Below, piece after piece: positions 26,649-38,430 of a DNA stretch of 64,000 bases. The translations under genes were made by a program, and so were the position numbers. Under the pieces are notes generated by a model. The model was not told the origin of the DNA, ran no database searches, and worked only from the letters and a program-made list of their open reading frames with translations. The stretch is from the NCBI GenBank assembly GCA_020152595.1, contig JAIGNY010002058.1:469501-533500 (forward strand). Reading direction: 5' to 3'. Positions within the stretch are counted from its first letter, which is position 1, and every line of letters begins with the position of its first letter. This stretch comes from Chiridota heheva. Lineage: Eukaryota > Echinodermata > Holothuroidea > Apodida > Chiridotidae.

Positions 26649-26984
26649 CAAGGGCTTATCGTAACCAAATACGCCAGACAAAAAATTATAATGCAACCTC
26701 TGCTGCAGAATAAACAGCACAAATCATTTCTTATATCACCAAGGTTATCACTTGTCCTTATAATGCCAAATCTTTTATTTCATACAAAATACATAGAAAT
26801 CAGAAAACCAGAATGAGCAAAAATGTGAAGAGAACCAATCAGATAATAAAACTCTAAAAATCTACAAAATGGCACACAGCACACCCTTTTGTTCCCTTAT
26901 GTGTCTATGATAATCACAACATAACCTAATGCTAATAATCGAACAATATATGCCTGTTTTTATGTTAACTAATTTTCTCAGAAT
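26649..26984. other. Unique intron sequence
   Basis: Nothing recognised. Confidence 0.5.
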
Positions 26985-27458
26985 GAACCAAACGTCACTC
27001 ACGGTGGCATGAGCCAAACATTACTCACAGTGGCATGAGCCAAACGTCACTCACGGTGGCATAAGCCAAACGTCACTCACAGTGGCATGAGCCAAACGTC
27101 ACTCACGGTGGCATAAGCCAAACGTCACTCACAGTGGCATGAGCCAAACGTCACTCACAGTGGCATGAGCCAAACGTCACTCACGGTGGCATGAGCCAAA
27201 CGTCATTCACAGTGGCATAAGCCAAACGTCACTCATGGTGGCATGAGCCAAACGTCACTTACAGTGGCATGAGCAAAACGTCACTCACGGTGGCATGAGC
27301 CAAACGTCATTCACAGTGGCATGAGCCAAACGTCACTCATGGTGGCATGAGCCAAACGTCACTTACAGTGGCATGAGCCAAACGTCACTCACGGTGGCAT
27401 GAGCCAAACGTCACTCACGGTGGCATGAGCCAAACGTCACTCACAGTGGCATGAACCT
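26985..27458. repeat. 26-bp minisatellite, about 18 copies
   Basis: Unit GCCAAACGTCACTCACGGTG plus GCATGA. Variants CAGTGG, CATGG and ATAAGCC are scattered along it. Confidence 0.96.
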
Positions 27459-27680
27459 AACATGAAGATGAATGAAATACCTCATCTTTAAGAAACAAGT
27501 ACTCCTCTTCCCCAGACTGGACCACCACCAAATATCCATTCCTGCTGTAATACATTGCACCACAAGATTAATGCACAAAATGTATAACAACCTCCACCAA
27601 TGGAAAATCTGTTTATTTGAACTAAAAATCTTTATATTTAAACAGCTGAGTGATGCAAATTGTTTGATCTTATTAGTTTG

Positions 27681-28768
27681 CATGTAAAGGAAGGTGTATG
27701 TGCTCTATAAGAAAGAGCTAGTGCTGTGTGGATCACCATGGTTAATCTGAACAGTTTCCATGTAGAGGAAAGTGTGTGTGCTCTATAAGAGGGAGCTAGA
27801 GCTCAGCTCTATAAGAGCCAAGTTCTATCAGCTCTATAAAAGCCAAGCTCTATAAGAGCCAAGCTCTATAAGAGCCAAGCTCTATAAGAGCCAAGCTCTA
27901 TAAAAGCCAAGCTCTATAGGAGCCAAGCTCTATAAAAGCCAAGCTCTATAAGAGCCAAGCTCTATAAGAGCCAAGCTCTATAAGAGCCAAGCTCTATAAG
28001 AGCCAAGCTCTATAAGAGCCAAGTTCTATAAGAGCAAAGCTCTATACGGGCCAAGCTCTATAAGAGCCAAGCTCTATAAGAGCTAAGCTCTTTAAGAGCC
28101 AAGCTCTATAAAAGCCAAGCTCTATAAGAGCCAAGCTCTATAAGAGCCAAGCTCTATAAGAGCCAAGCTCTATAAGAGCCAAGCTCTATCAGCTCTATAA
28201 GAGCCAAGCTCTATAAGAGCCAAGCTCTATCAGCTCTATAAGAGCCAAGCTCTATCAGCTCTATAAGAGCCAAGCTCTATAAGAGCCAAGCTCTATAAGA
28301 GCCAAGCTCTATAAGAGCCAAGCTCTATTAAAGCCAAGTTCTATAGGAGCCAAGCTCTATAGAAGACAAGCTCTATAAGAGCCAAGCTCTATAACAGCCA
28401 AGCTCTATAAGAGCCAAGCTCTATAAGAGCCAAGCTCTATAAGAGTCAAGCTCTATCAGAGCCAAGCTCTATAAGAGCCAAGCTCTATAAGAGCCAAGCT
28501 CTATAGGAGCCAAGCTCTATAAGAGCCAAGCTCTATAAGAGCCAAGCTCTATAAGAGCCAAGCTCTATAAGAGCCAAGCTCTATAAGAGCCAAGCTCTAT
28601 AAGAGCCAAGCTCTATAAGAGCCAAGCTCTATAAGAGCCAAGCTCTATAAGAGCCAAGCTCTATAAGAGCCAAGCTCTATAAGAGCCAAGCTCTATAAGA
28701 TCCAAGCTCTATAAGAGCCAAGCTCTATAAGAGTAAGAGCTAGTGCTGTGTGGATCACCATGGGTAAT
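27681..28768. repeat. 16-bp minisatellite (~58 copies) nested in a longer duplicated unit
   Basis: The core at about 27800-28735 is CTCTATAAGAGCCAAG, each unit containing the hairpin GCTCT-ATA-AGAGC. GAGCTAGTGCTGTGTGGATC plus ACCATGG occurs on both sides (from 27715 and from 28737). A related CATGTARAGGAA...CTCTATAAGA segment occurs twice on the left, at 27681 and 27759 (78 bp apart). The 16-bp array therefore grew inside a ~78-bp repeat. Confidence 0.92.
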
Positions 28769-29439
28769 GAGGCAGGCTGCCCACCTGCTAAAATATCAAA
28801 AATTAATTATTTCTTGACATTTAATAACAACCACCCACTATAATTTTGATAAAGCTTTATGAATTCTTGACATTCATTAATAACCCACCCACTACACTTT
28901 TGAAACAGCTTAATGAATTCTTGAAATTTATTAATATAGCCACAAAGAAGTTGGGCTTTGTGTTGATTTTAACATAAATAGTGCTCAAACCGGACAACTT
29001 GTATACAACAAAGAAAAATAAGCTTTTTACCTGAACACTCTGTGCTATGCTAATAAAGCTCACTTAATGCTGATGCCACAAATTCATTGGATCTTATCTT
29101 ATTGGCAAACACATACATGTTCAGAATGATCAAGTCATTTTTGTCAGCATACAAAATGTCTGTAGGTGTTTTTTGATGAGAGCTGGTTTGGCTTTCAGGT
29201 AAAGTGAGAGGTTAAAAAATGCAGATTATAGAGAAAGTGATGCACAGATAAGGCAGGTAAGGGTGAAAGACTAAATGTACTGACAATAAACCAGAGACAG
29301 TCAATGTCACCAAGTGACCGGAACATTGTATTTATGTTGTTGACACATTCTGATGTAAGCACTCTTACATTGATGACTTGTTTGTGTGACTCAAAGATGA
29401 AACAATGAAACTGTATTCATTTGTGAAGAGGATGATTGT
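28769..29439. other. Unique intron sequence
   Basis: Includes a short near-duplication of TTCTTGACATTYATTAATAA around 28810-28935. No exon seen. Confidence 0.5.
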
Positions 29440-32257
29440 AATGTCGTGATCGTGCCCATGATGTCGTGATCGTGCCCATGATGTCGTGATCGTGCCCATG
29501 ATGTCGTGATCGTGCCCATGATGTCGTGATCGTGCCCATGATGTCGTGATCGTGCCCATGATGTCGTGATCGTGCCCATGATGTCGTGATCGTGCCCATG
29601 ATGTCGTGATCGTGCCCATGATGTCGTGATCGTGCCCATGATGTCGTGATCGTGCCCATGATGTCGTGATCGTGCCCATGATGTCGTGATCGTGCCCATG
29701 ATGTCGTGATCGTGCCCATGATGTCGTGATCGTGCCCATGATGTCGTGATCGTGCCCATGATGTCGTGATCGTGCCCATGATGTCGTGATCGTGCCCATG
29801 ATGTCGTGATCGTGCCCATGATGTCGTGATCGTGCCCATGATGATGTCGTGCCCATGATCGTGCCCATGATGTCGTGATCGTGCCCATGATGTCGTGATC
29901 GTGCCCATGATGTCGTGATCGTGCCCATGATGTCGTGATCGTGCCCATGATGTCGTGATCGTGCCCATGATGTCGTGATCGTGCCCATGATGTCGTGATC
30001 GTGCCCATGATGTCGTGATCGTGCCCATGATGTCGTGATCGTGCCCATGATGTCGTGATCGTGCCCATGATGTCGTGATCGTGCCCATGATGTCGTGATC
30101 GTGCCCATGATGTCGTGATCGTGCCCATGATGTCGTGATCGTGCCCATGATGTCGTGATCGTGCCCATGATGTCGTGATCGTGCCCATGATGTCGTGATC
30201 GTGCCCATGATGTCGTGATCGTGCCCATGATGTCGTGATCGTGCCCATGATGTCGTGATCGTGCCCATGATGTCGTGATCGTGCCCATGATGTCGTGATC
30301 GTGCCCATGATGTCGTGATCGTGCCCATGATGTCGCGTGATCGCGTGCCCATGATGCCGTGATCGTGCCCATGATGTCGTGATCGTGCCCATGATGCCGT
30401 GATCGTGCCCATGATGCCGTGATCGTGCCCATGATGCCGTGATCGTGCCCATGATGCCGTGATCGTGCCCATGATGCCGTGATCGTGCCCATGATGCGTG
30501 ATCGTGCCCATGATGCGTGATCGTGCCCATGATGCCGTGATCGTGCCCATGATGCCGTGATCGTGCCCATGATGCGTGATCGTGCCCATGATGCCGTGAT
30601 CGTGCCCATGATGCCGTGATCGTGCCCATGATGCCGTGATCGTGCCCATGATGCCGTGATCGTGCCCATGATGCCGTGATCGTGCCCATGATGCCGTGAT
30701 CGTGCCCATGATGCCGTGATCGTGCCCATGATGCCGTGATCGTGCCCATGATGCCCGTGATCGTGCCCATGATGCCGTGATCGTGCCCATGATGCCGTGA
30801 TCGTGCCCATGATGCCGTGATCGTGCCCATGATGCCGTGATCGTGCCCATGATGCCGTGATCGTGCCCATGATGCCGTGATCGTGCCCATGATGCCGTGA
30901 TCGTGCCCATGATGCCGTGATCGTGCCCATGATGCCGTGATCGTGCCCATGATGCCGTGATCGTGCCCATGATGCCGTGATCGTGCCCATGATGCCGTGA
31001 TCGTGCCCATGATGCCGTGATCGTGCCCATGATGCCGTGATCGTGCCCATGATGCCGTGATCGTGCCCATGATGCCGTGATCGTGCCCATGATGCCCGTG
31101 ATCGTGCCCATGATGCGTGATCGTGCCCATGATGCCGTGATCGTGCCCATGATGCCGTGATCGTGCCCATGATGCCGTGATCGTGCCCATGATGCCGTGA
31201 TCGTGCCCATGATGCCGTGATCGTGCCCATGATGCCGTGATCGTGCCCATGATGCCGTGATCGTGCCCATGATGCCGTGATCGTGCCCATGATGCCGTGA
31301 TCGTGCCCATGATGCCGTGATCGTGCCCATGATGCCGTGATCGTGCCCATGATGCCGTGATCGTGCCCATGATGCCGTGATCGTGCCCATGATGCCGTGA
31401 TCGTGCCCATGATGCCGTGATCGTGCCCATGATGCCGTGATCGTGCCCATGATGCCGTGATCGTGCCCATGATGCCGTGATCGTGCCCATGATGCCGTGA
31501 TCGTGCCCATGATGCCGTGATCGTGCCCATGATGATCGTGCCCATGATGCCGTGATCGATGCCCATGATGCCGTGATCGTGCCCATGATGCCGTGATCGT
31601 GCCCATGATGCCGTGATCGTGCCCATGATGCCGTGATCGTGCCCATGATGCCGTGATCGTGCCCATGATGCCGTGATCGTGCCCATGATGCGTGATCGTG
31701 CCCATGATGCCGTGATCGTGCCCATGATGTCGTGATCGTGATCGTGCCCATGATGTCGTGATCGTGCCCATGATGTCGTGATCGTGCCCATGATGTCGTG
31801 ATCGTGCCCATGATGTCGTGATCATGCCCATGATGTCGTGATCATGCCCATGATGTCGTGATCATGCCCATGATGTCGTGATCATGCCCATGATGTCATG
31901 ATCATGCCCATGGTGTCATGATCATGCCCATGGTGTCATGATCATGCCCATGGTGTCATGATCATGCCCATGATGTCATGATCATGCCCATGATGTCATG
32001 ATCATGCCCATGATGTCATGATCATGCCCATGATGTCATGATCATGCCCATGATGTCATGATCATGCCCATGATGTCATGATCATGCCCATGATGTCATG
32101 ATCATGCCCATGTCATGATCATGCCCATGATGTCATGATCATGCCCATGATGTCATGATCATGCCCATGATGTCATGATCATGCCCATGATGTCATGATC
32201 ATGCCCATGATCATGCCCATGATGTCATGATCATGCCCATGATGTCATGATTATGCC
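29440..32257. repeat. 20-bp minisatellite, about 140 copies, in sequence-type blocks
   Basis: Unit GATCGTGCCCATGATGTCGT. Blocks: GTCGTGATCG type at 29440-30350, GCCGTGATCG type at about 30351-31715, GTCGTGATCG again to about 31815, then a CpG-poor form (GTCATGATCATG) to 32257. The unit lacks stops on the minus strand and 20 is not a multiple of 3, so all three minus frames stay open for ~800 codons. This is an arithmetic artefact, not a gene. Confidence 0.97.
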
Positions 32258-32519
32258 CAGCTAAAGCCTTTTGGATTACTGTCATCTTGCTTTTTCTTCT
32301 TCTTTTAAGAGTCAAGTGAGCTTATTCTTAGTTAAATTTGGGAATATTGTTTAGAAAAATTTCAACTTCTTACAAGTGGTTTAAGCCTAAAAAGGTTTTT
32401 GCACCAATAAAGCTTGATTGACACATTATTGGTCAAAGCAGAGCTCGGTGGTCAAGGAGAATATATTTCTAGCATCAAAAATAGTTGTGATATACATTTA
32501 GCCAAAAGTTTACATCAAA
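32258..32519. other. Unique intron sequence
   Basis: Nothing recognised. Confidence 0.45.
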
Positions 32520-32605
32520 ATATTGTACATAGAATATCATTTATATTGTACAAAGAATATCATTTATATTGTACAAAAATATCGTTTATATTGTACATAG
32601 AATAG
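32520..32605. repeat. 24-bp repeat, about 3.5 copies
   Basis: TTGTACATAGAATATCATTT-type units, 55 bp downstream (gene orientation) of the donor of the exon at 32660. Confidence 0.85.
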
Positions 32606-32659
32606 TGTTCAAGAAAAACTTTTGTTTTTATTCAAATTATGACTAAATCTCAATCTAAC

Positions 32660-32774
32660 CTCTTTGAAATCCACTTCAAATCGTCTGACCTTGATGCACA
32701 ACACCAGCTTTCTCTCATGTACCACCCACTGATTCTGGAAGTCCAGCTCTCGCTCCTCCAGCTCCGATATTAAT
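32660..32774 (-). CDS. MCF2L: Exon, spectrin-repeat helix, MCF2/MCF2L-like RhoGEF
   Basis: One base plus 38 codons, with a strong acceptor (eight T then CCAG) and donor GAG|GTTAGA. Phase 2 in and phase 0 out fit both neighbours. The peptide begins LISELEERELDFQNQW and ends KVRRFEVDFKE. In MCF2-family proteins the corresponding stretch is a long helix with an L..L.E.E..F..W core and an 'L..FE.DF' motif where one spectrin repeat passes to the next. This matches position by position in pattern, so the assignment is stronger than composition alone. It supplies coiled-coil surface rather than catalysis. There are no internal stops in the exon, and the frame closes soon after the donor. Confidence 0.88.
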
Positions 32775-33072
32775 CTGGAAAAAAAATCAGACGCTAGTGT
32801 CTTTCTAAATACATAATCACATTTTCTCAACATTGACTCAGATTTTGTTAGTTCAAGCAATTTTAAGTTAGAACCTCTGGCCTCTCAAATAAACAAAGCA
32901 ATTAGCAATATCTATTGTTTTGCCTGACAAACTTCCTGACATCAATCCCATCTTCCATTACACCCTACAAACCCTACCATTATTGCTGCTACCCAAGGAA
33001 TGATTTATTATGGCATACCTAATGACCAAAATCCTGCATCATTTTAACGACTTAAGTCTGTGGTTCCCTTAA
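32775..33072. other. Unique intron sequence
   Basis: Intron just upstream of the exon at 32774; nothing recognised apart from its pyrimidine tract. Confidence 0.45.
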
Positions 33073-33372
33073 CTAGGTATGACAGCATAGATGGGTATGA
33101 GAGCACAGATGGGTATGACAGCACAGATGGGTAAGAGAGCACAGATGGGTATGACAGCACAGGTGGGTATGACAGCACAGATGGGTATGACAGCACAGAT
33201 GGGTATGACAGCACAGATGGGTATGAGAGCACAGATGGGTATGACAGCACAGATGGGTATGACAGCACAGATGGGTATGACAGCACAGGTGGGTATGACA
33301 GCACAGATGGGTATGGCAGCACAGGTGGGTATGACAGCACAGATGGGTATGGCAGCACAGATGGGTATGAGA
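33073..33372. repeat. 18-bp minisatellite, about 16 copies
   Basis: Unit GGGTATGACAGCACAGAT. The multiple of 3 gives repetitive frames (MTAQMG on plus, SVLSYP on minus) with no coding support. Confidence 0.96.
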
Positions 33373-33761
33373 GACCTAAGGAAGGGTTTTTTAGATGCCT
33401 TGACTGGTACTGGCTGAGCAGCAGAGACCTAGGAACCACATACATTATTCCTATTCATAGATACATACATGTTAAGGGGGAAAAAATCAATCAATAACCT
33501 TTAATCGAGTTCACATTTTAGTTTTCCTAATTACAGTTTCTACACATACTTTCTGTGACTGAAAAGAACTTCACAAAAGTCCATCAAATAGCATAAAAAA
33601 CATTCCATCAAAATAAGTTACAGATGTCCATCTACACTGCTGTCATTAAGATCATTAGATGTAGATTATTATAAACTTTGTTTTGCAAAGGAGATTCTGT
33701 ATCAAACAGCTTGTGAGAAGTTGTTAAGTGCACTCAATTGTTGAATGGTTTTCAACTCAGA
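33373..33761. other. Unique intron sequence
   Basis: Nothing recognised. Confidence 0.45.
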
Positions 33762-34050
33762 AATCCTTTCACCACAAATCGTTTCACCACAAATCGTTTC
33801 ACCACCAATCGTTTCACACCACAAATCGTTTCACCACAAATCGTTTCACCACAAATCGTTTCACCACAAATCGTTTCACAACAAATCGTTTCACCACAAA
33901 TCGTTTCACCACCAATCGTTTCACACCACAAATCGTTTCACCACAAATCGTTTCACCACAAATCGTTTCACCACAAATCGTTTCACCACAAATCGTTTCA
34001 CCACAAATCGTTTCACCACCAATCGTTTCACCACAAATCATCTTACCACA
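33762..34050. repeat. 16-bp minisatellite, about 17 copies
   Basis: Unit CAAATCGTTTCACCAC. Two units are lengthened by an extra AC (TTTCACACCAC), so the array is made of two copies of a longer block. Confidence 0.95.
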
Positions 34051-34435
34051 CCTGATCTTTCAATACAAACTTATGTTATAGCTAGAAATAAAATATACGA
34101 CTCTTGTCTTCCGGGGAAGGACTTTGATCACAAAAAATTTGTATGAGCAATAAAGCAATCTGTGTCTTGTGACCTTGGCATCTGGCAGTAGCCTTAGAAT
34201 ACACGCTGTTTTATGACTGACAACCAGAACACTGCTCCAGATTTTATCATAAGCTTTATGTAAACTCAAATTTCACAACCAAAGGGTACAAAAGGATGCA
34301 GATGGCTTAATTACAGATAATGTTATAATTCATGTATTTGGAATGTGATTGCTCAGGCAGTATTATTTCTTAGAAGTTTGATGCTATTCAAAGAGACAAG
34401 GAGTCAAGTAATTTATAGTTTATTGCAACCTGAGA
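34051..34435. other. Unique intron sequence
   Basis: Nothing recognised. Confidence 0.45.
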
Positions 34436-35216
34436 ACAAGATACCATGGATTGCATGATACCACGAATTGCATGATACCGCGGGTTGCATAATACCGCAG
34501 GTTGCATAATACCGCGGGTTGCATGATACCGCGGGTTGCATGATACCGCGGGTTGCATGATACCACGGGTTGCATGATACCGCGGGTTGCATGATAGGGT
34601 TGCATGATACCGCGGGTTGCATGATACCGCGGGTTGCATGATACCGCGGGTTGCATGATACCGCGGGTTGCATGATACCGCGGGTTGCATGATACCGCGG
34701 GTTGCATGATACCGCGGGTTGCATGATACCGCGGGTTGCATGATAGGGTTGCATGATACGCGGGTTGCATGATACCGCTGGTTGCATGATACCGCTGGTT
34801 GCATGATACCGCGGGTTGCATGATACCGCTGGTTGCATGATACGCTGGGTTGCATGATACAGCGGGTTGCATGATACCGCAGGTTGCATGATACCGCGGG
34901 TTGCATGATACGCGGGTTGCATGATAGGGTTGCATGATACGCTGGTTGCATGATACCGGGTTGCATGATACCGCGGGTTGCATGATACCGCGGGTTGCAT
35001 GATACCGCGGGTTGCATGATACCGCGGGTTGCATGATACCGCGGGTTGCATGATACCGCGGGTTGCATGATACCGCGGGTTGCATGATACCAGGGGTTAC
35101 ATGATAGCACGGGTTACATGATACCACGGGTTACATGATACCACAGGTTATATGATACCACGGGTTACATGATACCACGGGTTGCATGATACCGAGGGTT
35201 ACATGATACCATGGGT
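34436..35216. repeat. 17-bp minisatellite, about 45 copies
   Basis: Unit GATACCGCGGGTTGCAT, most copies with the palindrome CCGCGG. Shortened GATAGGGTTGCAT copies recur at about 34591, 34741 and 34922. The flanking units (34436-34490 and 35090-35216) have lost CpG (ACCACGGG, ACCATGG). Confidence 0.96.
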
Positions 35217-35641
35217 TAAGATGGTTTGCGCCTAATGCTGATAAATAAAATTTGTAAGAACCATCATTACATAAAACAGAATGGGTCACAAAAAGCAGAA
35301 ATATATTCACTTTTGCTGTTTCCAACATTGACAACCTTTAACGTAGGTAATGGGCTAGGACTGGCATAGCTCCACTTTTTTTTGCAGGAGGAAGGGGAAC
35401 AAATCATGAACCAAAACCAAAAGATTTTGTGGTTCCGGTGCTTTTTTTTTCATATGCTGATTGATTTGCAAGTTTCGTATTAAATGTCATGTCATTGCAT
35501 ATCATGAAATATTTTTTCCAGGATATTATTCATCAGCCACGACCACCATGTATAATGCAGATCAATAAAATAGACATACCTATTGACAACACTAGCATGT
35601 GCACAGTAATTAACAACATTATCATAGCAAGTATGATGCAA
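35217..35641. other. Unique intron sequence
   Basis: Nothing recognised. Confidence 0.45.
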
Positions 35642-36155
35642 AACAGACATACGGTTGCTCATGAATCTTATTTGAAGAGCATTTCAAGATTTTTACAATA
35701 AGCCCTGCCTACTAATAAGTATGCATGACATCACCACCAAAAACAATAGGGCACATCTACGGACCATGGGCTGTATGTATACCACATTACGACATGAATC
35801 CACTGTACTGTTCTTGAGATATTGTGTTCACAAGCTGGCCATCACATACACCCACACACACACACACACGCTATCATGACCACATAGGTTCTGAATCTAA
35901 GATACTAAACAGATATGCCGTTGTTAAAATAAGAGCATTTCAAGATTTTTACATAAAGCCCCGCCTACTCATTAATATGCATGACATCACCATCAAAAAA
36001 ATAGGGCACATCTACGGACCTAGGCTGTATGTATACCACATTATGACATGAATCCACTGTACCATTCTTGAGATATTGTGTTTACAAGCTGGCCTTCACA
36101 TACACACATCCACCCACACACCCCATCATTTACTGCATAGGTTCTGAATCCAAGC
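35642..36155. repeat. Tandem duplication of a ~260-bp element with CA tract
   Basis: Copies at 35642-35907 and 35908-36155 share AAGAGCATTTCAAGATTTTT, ATAGGGCACATCTACGGACC, GTATGTATACCACATTA, TTGAGATATTGTG and a CACACA-rich stretch followed by CATAGGTTCTGAATC. Identity looks about 85-90 % by eye. The mix of unique body and CA tail suggests a dispersed repeat family, not a minisatellite. Confidence 0.85.
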
Positions 36156-36344
36156 TCCCCCCTACCCCCTCCCTCCCCCATACTGGAAATTTGAATGGAA
36201 AAGTCAGTAAATTTGAGAAAAAAACCTTTGAAATATTAAATCTAAGACCAATCGCTTTCATTAGGGTTCAGTACTAAAACAATCCAAGATAGCTGCATAA
36301 TGAATTTCTATTGTGCAAATTTTCCAACTTTTTGGAAATTTCCG

Positions 36345-36878
36345 GCCTCCCTGCAGCTCCTTCCCTCCCTGCCCGTTCCCCCTCCCCTGCCTACTTCCCC
36401 TCCCCTGCCCGCTCCCCTGCCCTCTTCCCCTCCCCTGCCTGCTCCCCTCCCCTGCCTGTTCCCCTCCCCTGCCCACTCCCCTCCCCTGCCCTTCCCCTCC
36501 CCTGCCCACTCCACCTCCCCTACCCGCTCCCCATCCCCTGCCCACTCCCCTGCCCACTCCCCTGCCCGCTCCCCCTTCCCTGCTCGCTCCCCCTTCCCTG
36601 ACGGCTTTCCCTTCCCAGCCAGCTGCCCCTCCCTGCCCACTCCCCTCCCCTCCCCCCTCCCTCTCCTGCCCGCTCCCTCTCCTGCCCGCTCACCCTTCCC
36701 CTGCCCACTCCCCTCCCCTGCCTGCTCCCCCTACCCTCCCGTTCCCCCTCCCCTGCCCGCTCCCCTCCCCTGCCCGCCCCCTCCCCTGCCCGCTCCGCCT
36801 TCCCTGCCTGCTCCCCCTCCCGTGCCCGCTCCCCCTCCCCTGCCCACCCCTCCCTTGCCCGTTTCCCCTCCCCTTTAG
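36345..36878. repeat. Polypyrimidine minisatellite (C/T strand asymmetry)
   Basis: About 530 bp almost entirely C and T on the plus strand, built from CTCCCCTGCCC(A/G)CTCCCC-like units of about 15-18 bp with irregular period. The minus strand carries many GGGG runs. Confidence 0.93.
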
Positions 36879-37570
36879 CTATGCCATTGTGACTGGGGGG
36901 TGGGCTGGGACTGAGGAGTTAATTCCTTCACTTGACTTACTTCACTTACTTGAAGAACAGTTGACACTGCAAGTTCCTGGTGTCCAATTGATGTGATACC
37001 GGGACAATAATATATCATGAACTAAATTATTGACACACAAAATATTACAATCAAAAAACAGTTTTTCATCTGAAAAGTCTATTAATAATTAACACCTATC
37101 CACAATTAACAGATATTCCGACACATGCAATTCATAATTCGTATAGGTTTTGAGTGACAGCGTCAAGCCCTTAAGTCAACATTTTTTCGGACAATGTTTT
37201 GTTTTAATATACTTGTGGAATTTTTAGTTGTCGGGATTGCTGGATCAGCCAGGCGGGTTTATAGGCCAATATGTAAACACAAAAGACCTCAAGGATTCAA
37301 GACTCTACTCATTTAATTAAGGCTGTTACACAGGGTTACAGGGGGTTACAGCTTCAGCAAGTTGAAACTTCTTTTACTGAGAACCACATATATCTCATAA
37401 TGCATGCAGTGTGCCAGGATATGCCAGACCGGTGGAGGAGTATATTCTTTCCAACATAAAATTCGAAAAATATGCTACTAAAAATATACAAATTTTTCCT
37501 ATCAATTTCCGACAAACCTGACAATTTCAAAAAAGAATTTTACTTGTATCAATAAATTACATCACATATG
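36879..37570. other. Unique intron sequence
   Basis: Nothing recognised; ends at the possible transposon edge. Confidence 0.45.
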
Positions 37571-38430
37571 CAGTGGTGTAGGAACCGGGGAGGGGGGGAA
37601 ATGGAGGGGGGGCAATAATTCCATGGGGGAAGGGAGGGGGCCAAGTACCATTTTGACCCCTAATATAATGAAGGTCTAAAGAATTGAAGGGTCAGATTCC
37701 ATGCATGGCTTCTTTTCTTCTGAAAATCTTTAATTTTCGGGAAATCTACCATTCAATTATCATAAAACTTTAATTTTCATGAAATTTACTTCATTTTTAG
37801 AAAAATTTCAGCAATTTTTGAAAAGTTTCTAATAATTTTCAGATAATTACCTTAATTTTTTGTGAAATTACCTTCATTTTCGAGAATTTTTCTTCTTCAA
37901 TTTTCGGAATGTTGCTGAATTTTCAATAATTTTATGACCCCTCCCCCAAACCCCACTTTATAAATAGTTTTTGGACCGTGATAAGACTCATATATTTTTC
38001 TAGGTTTGTTGGAACAAATGACAAGATCCCCTAATGTCAAATGTCTTCCTACGTCACTGATATTCCGTTGAACTTCAATGATCCCTTGTATGAAAGATGG
38101 GTAGCTCTTTCCATAAAGATAACTTAAGAACGAACATTCTATGCTTATTTTGATCATAATTTATCCCGCCAAATACCTAAAATTGCAGAGCCTCTGGGGG
38201 CTTTCACCCAGGAACCCCCGTAGGGGCTTGCCCCTGAACTTTACGGGTGTCCTAGAGGGCGGTGTCCTAGAAGGCGGGTGCCCTTGGAAGGGAGGCCCCT
38301 AGAACCCCACGCCATTAAGCTTAATGCTACATGCTCACACTGACGCCAATGGCGCCGGCTAACATACATAAAATTTGTCAAGAATTTCGACCACACACCC
38401 CCCAACCACAGTACCCTAGCTACGCCCCTG
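37571..38430. mobile_element. Probable non-autonomous DNA transposon
   Basis: Left end CAGTGGTGTAGGAACCGG; inverse of the right end CAGGGGCGTAGCTAGGGTAC. The CAGNGGYGTAG terminal repeat with G-rich continuation is a common pattern in animal MITE-like elements. The inside includes AT-rich imperfect repeats (37725-37935) and a GC-rich block of CCTAGA(A/G)GGCGG type (38225-38300). No transposase frame, and no convincing target-site duplication. Confidence 0.6.

Noticed and set aside
27488-27550. Possible minus-strand exon reading RNGYLVVVQSGEEEYLFLKDE with AG and GT edges
   Set aside because: It would need phase 2 on entry, whereas the exon at 32660 ends in phase 0 and joins perfectly to the exon at 20906 with continuous family similarity. 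The pyrimidine tract and donor are weak.
29365-31831. Three overlapping ~805-codon minus-strand frames as giant His-rich proteins
   Set aside because: A stop-free 20-bp unit keeps all three frames open by arithmetic; the array lies in an intron.
36300-36996. Proline-rich plus-strand frames of 192 and 227 codons
   Set aside because: They arise from the low-complexity C/T tract, with multiple overlapping frames and no conserved pattern.
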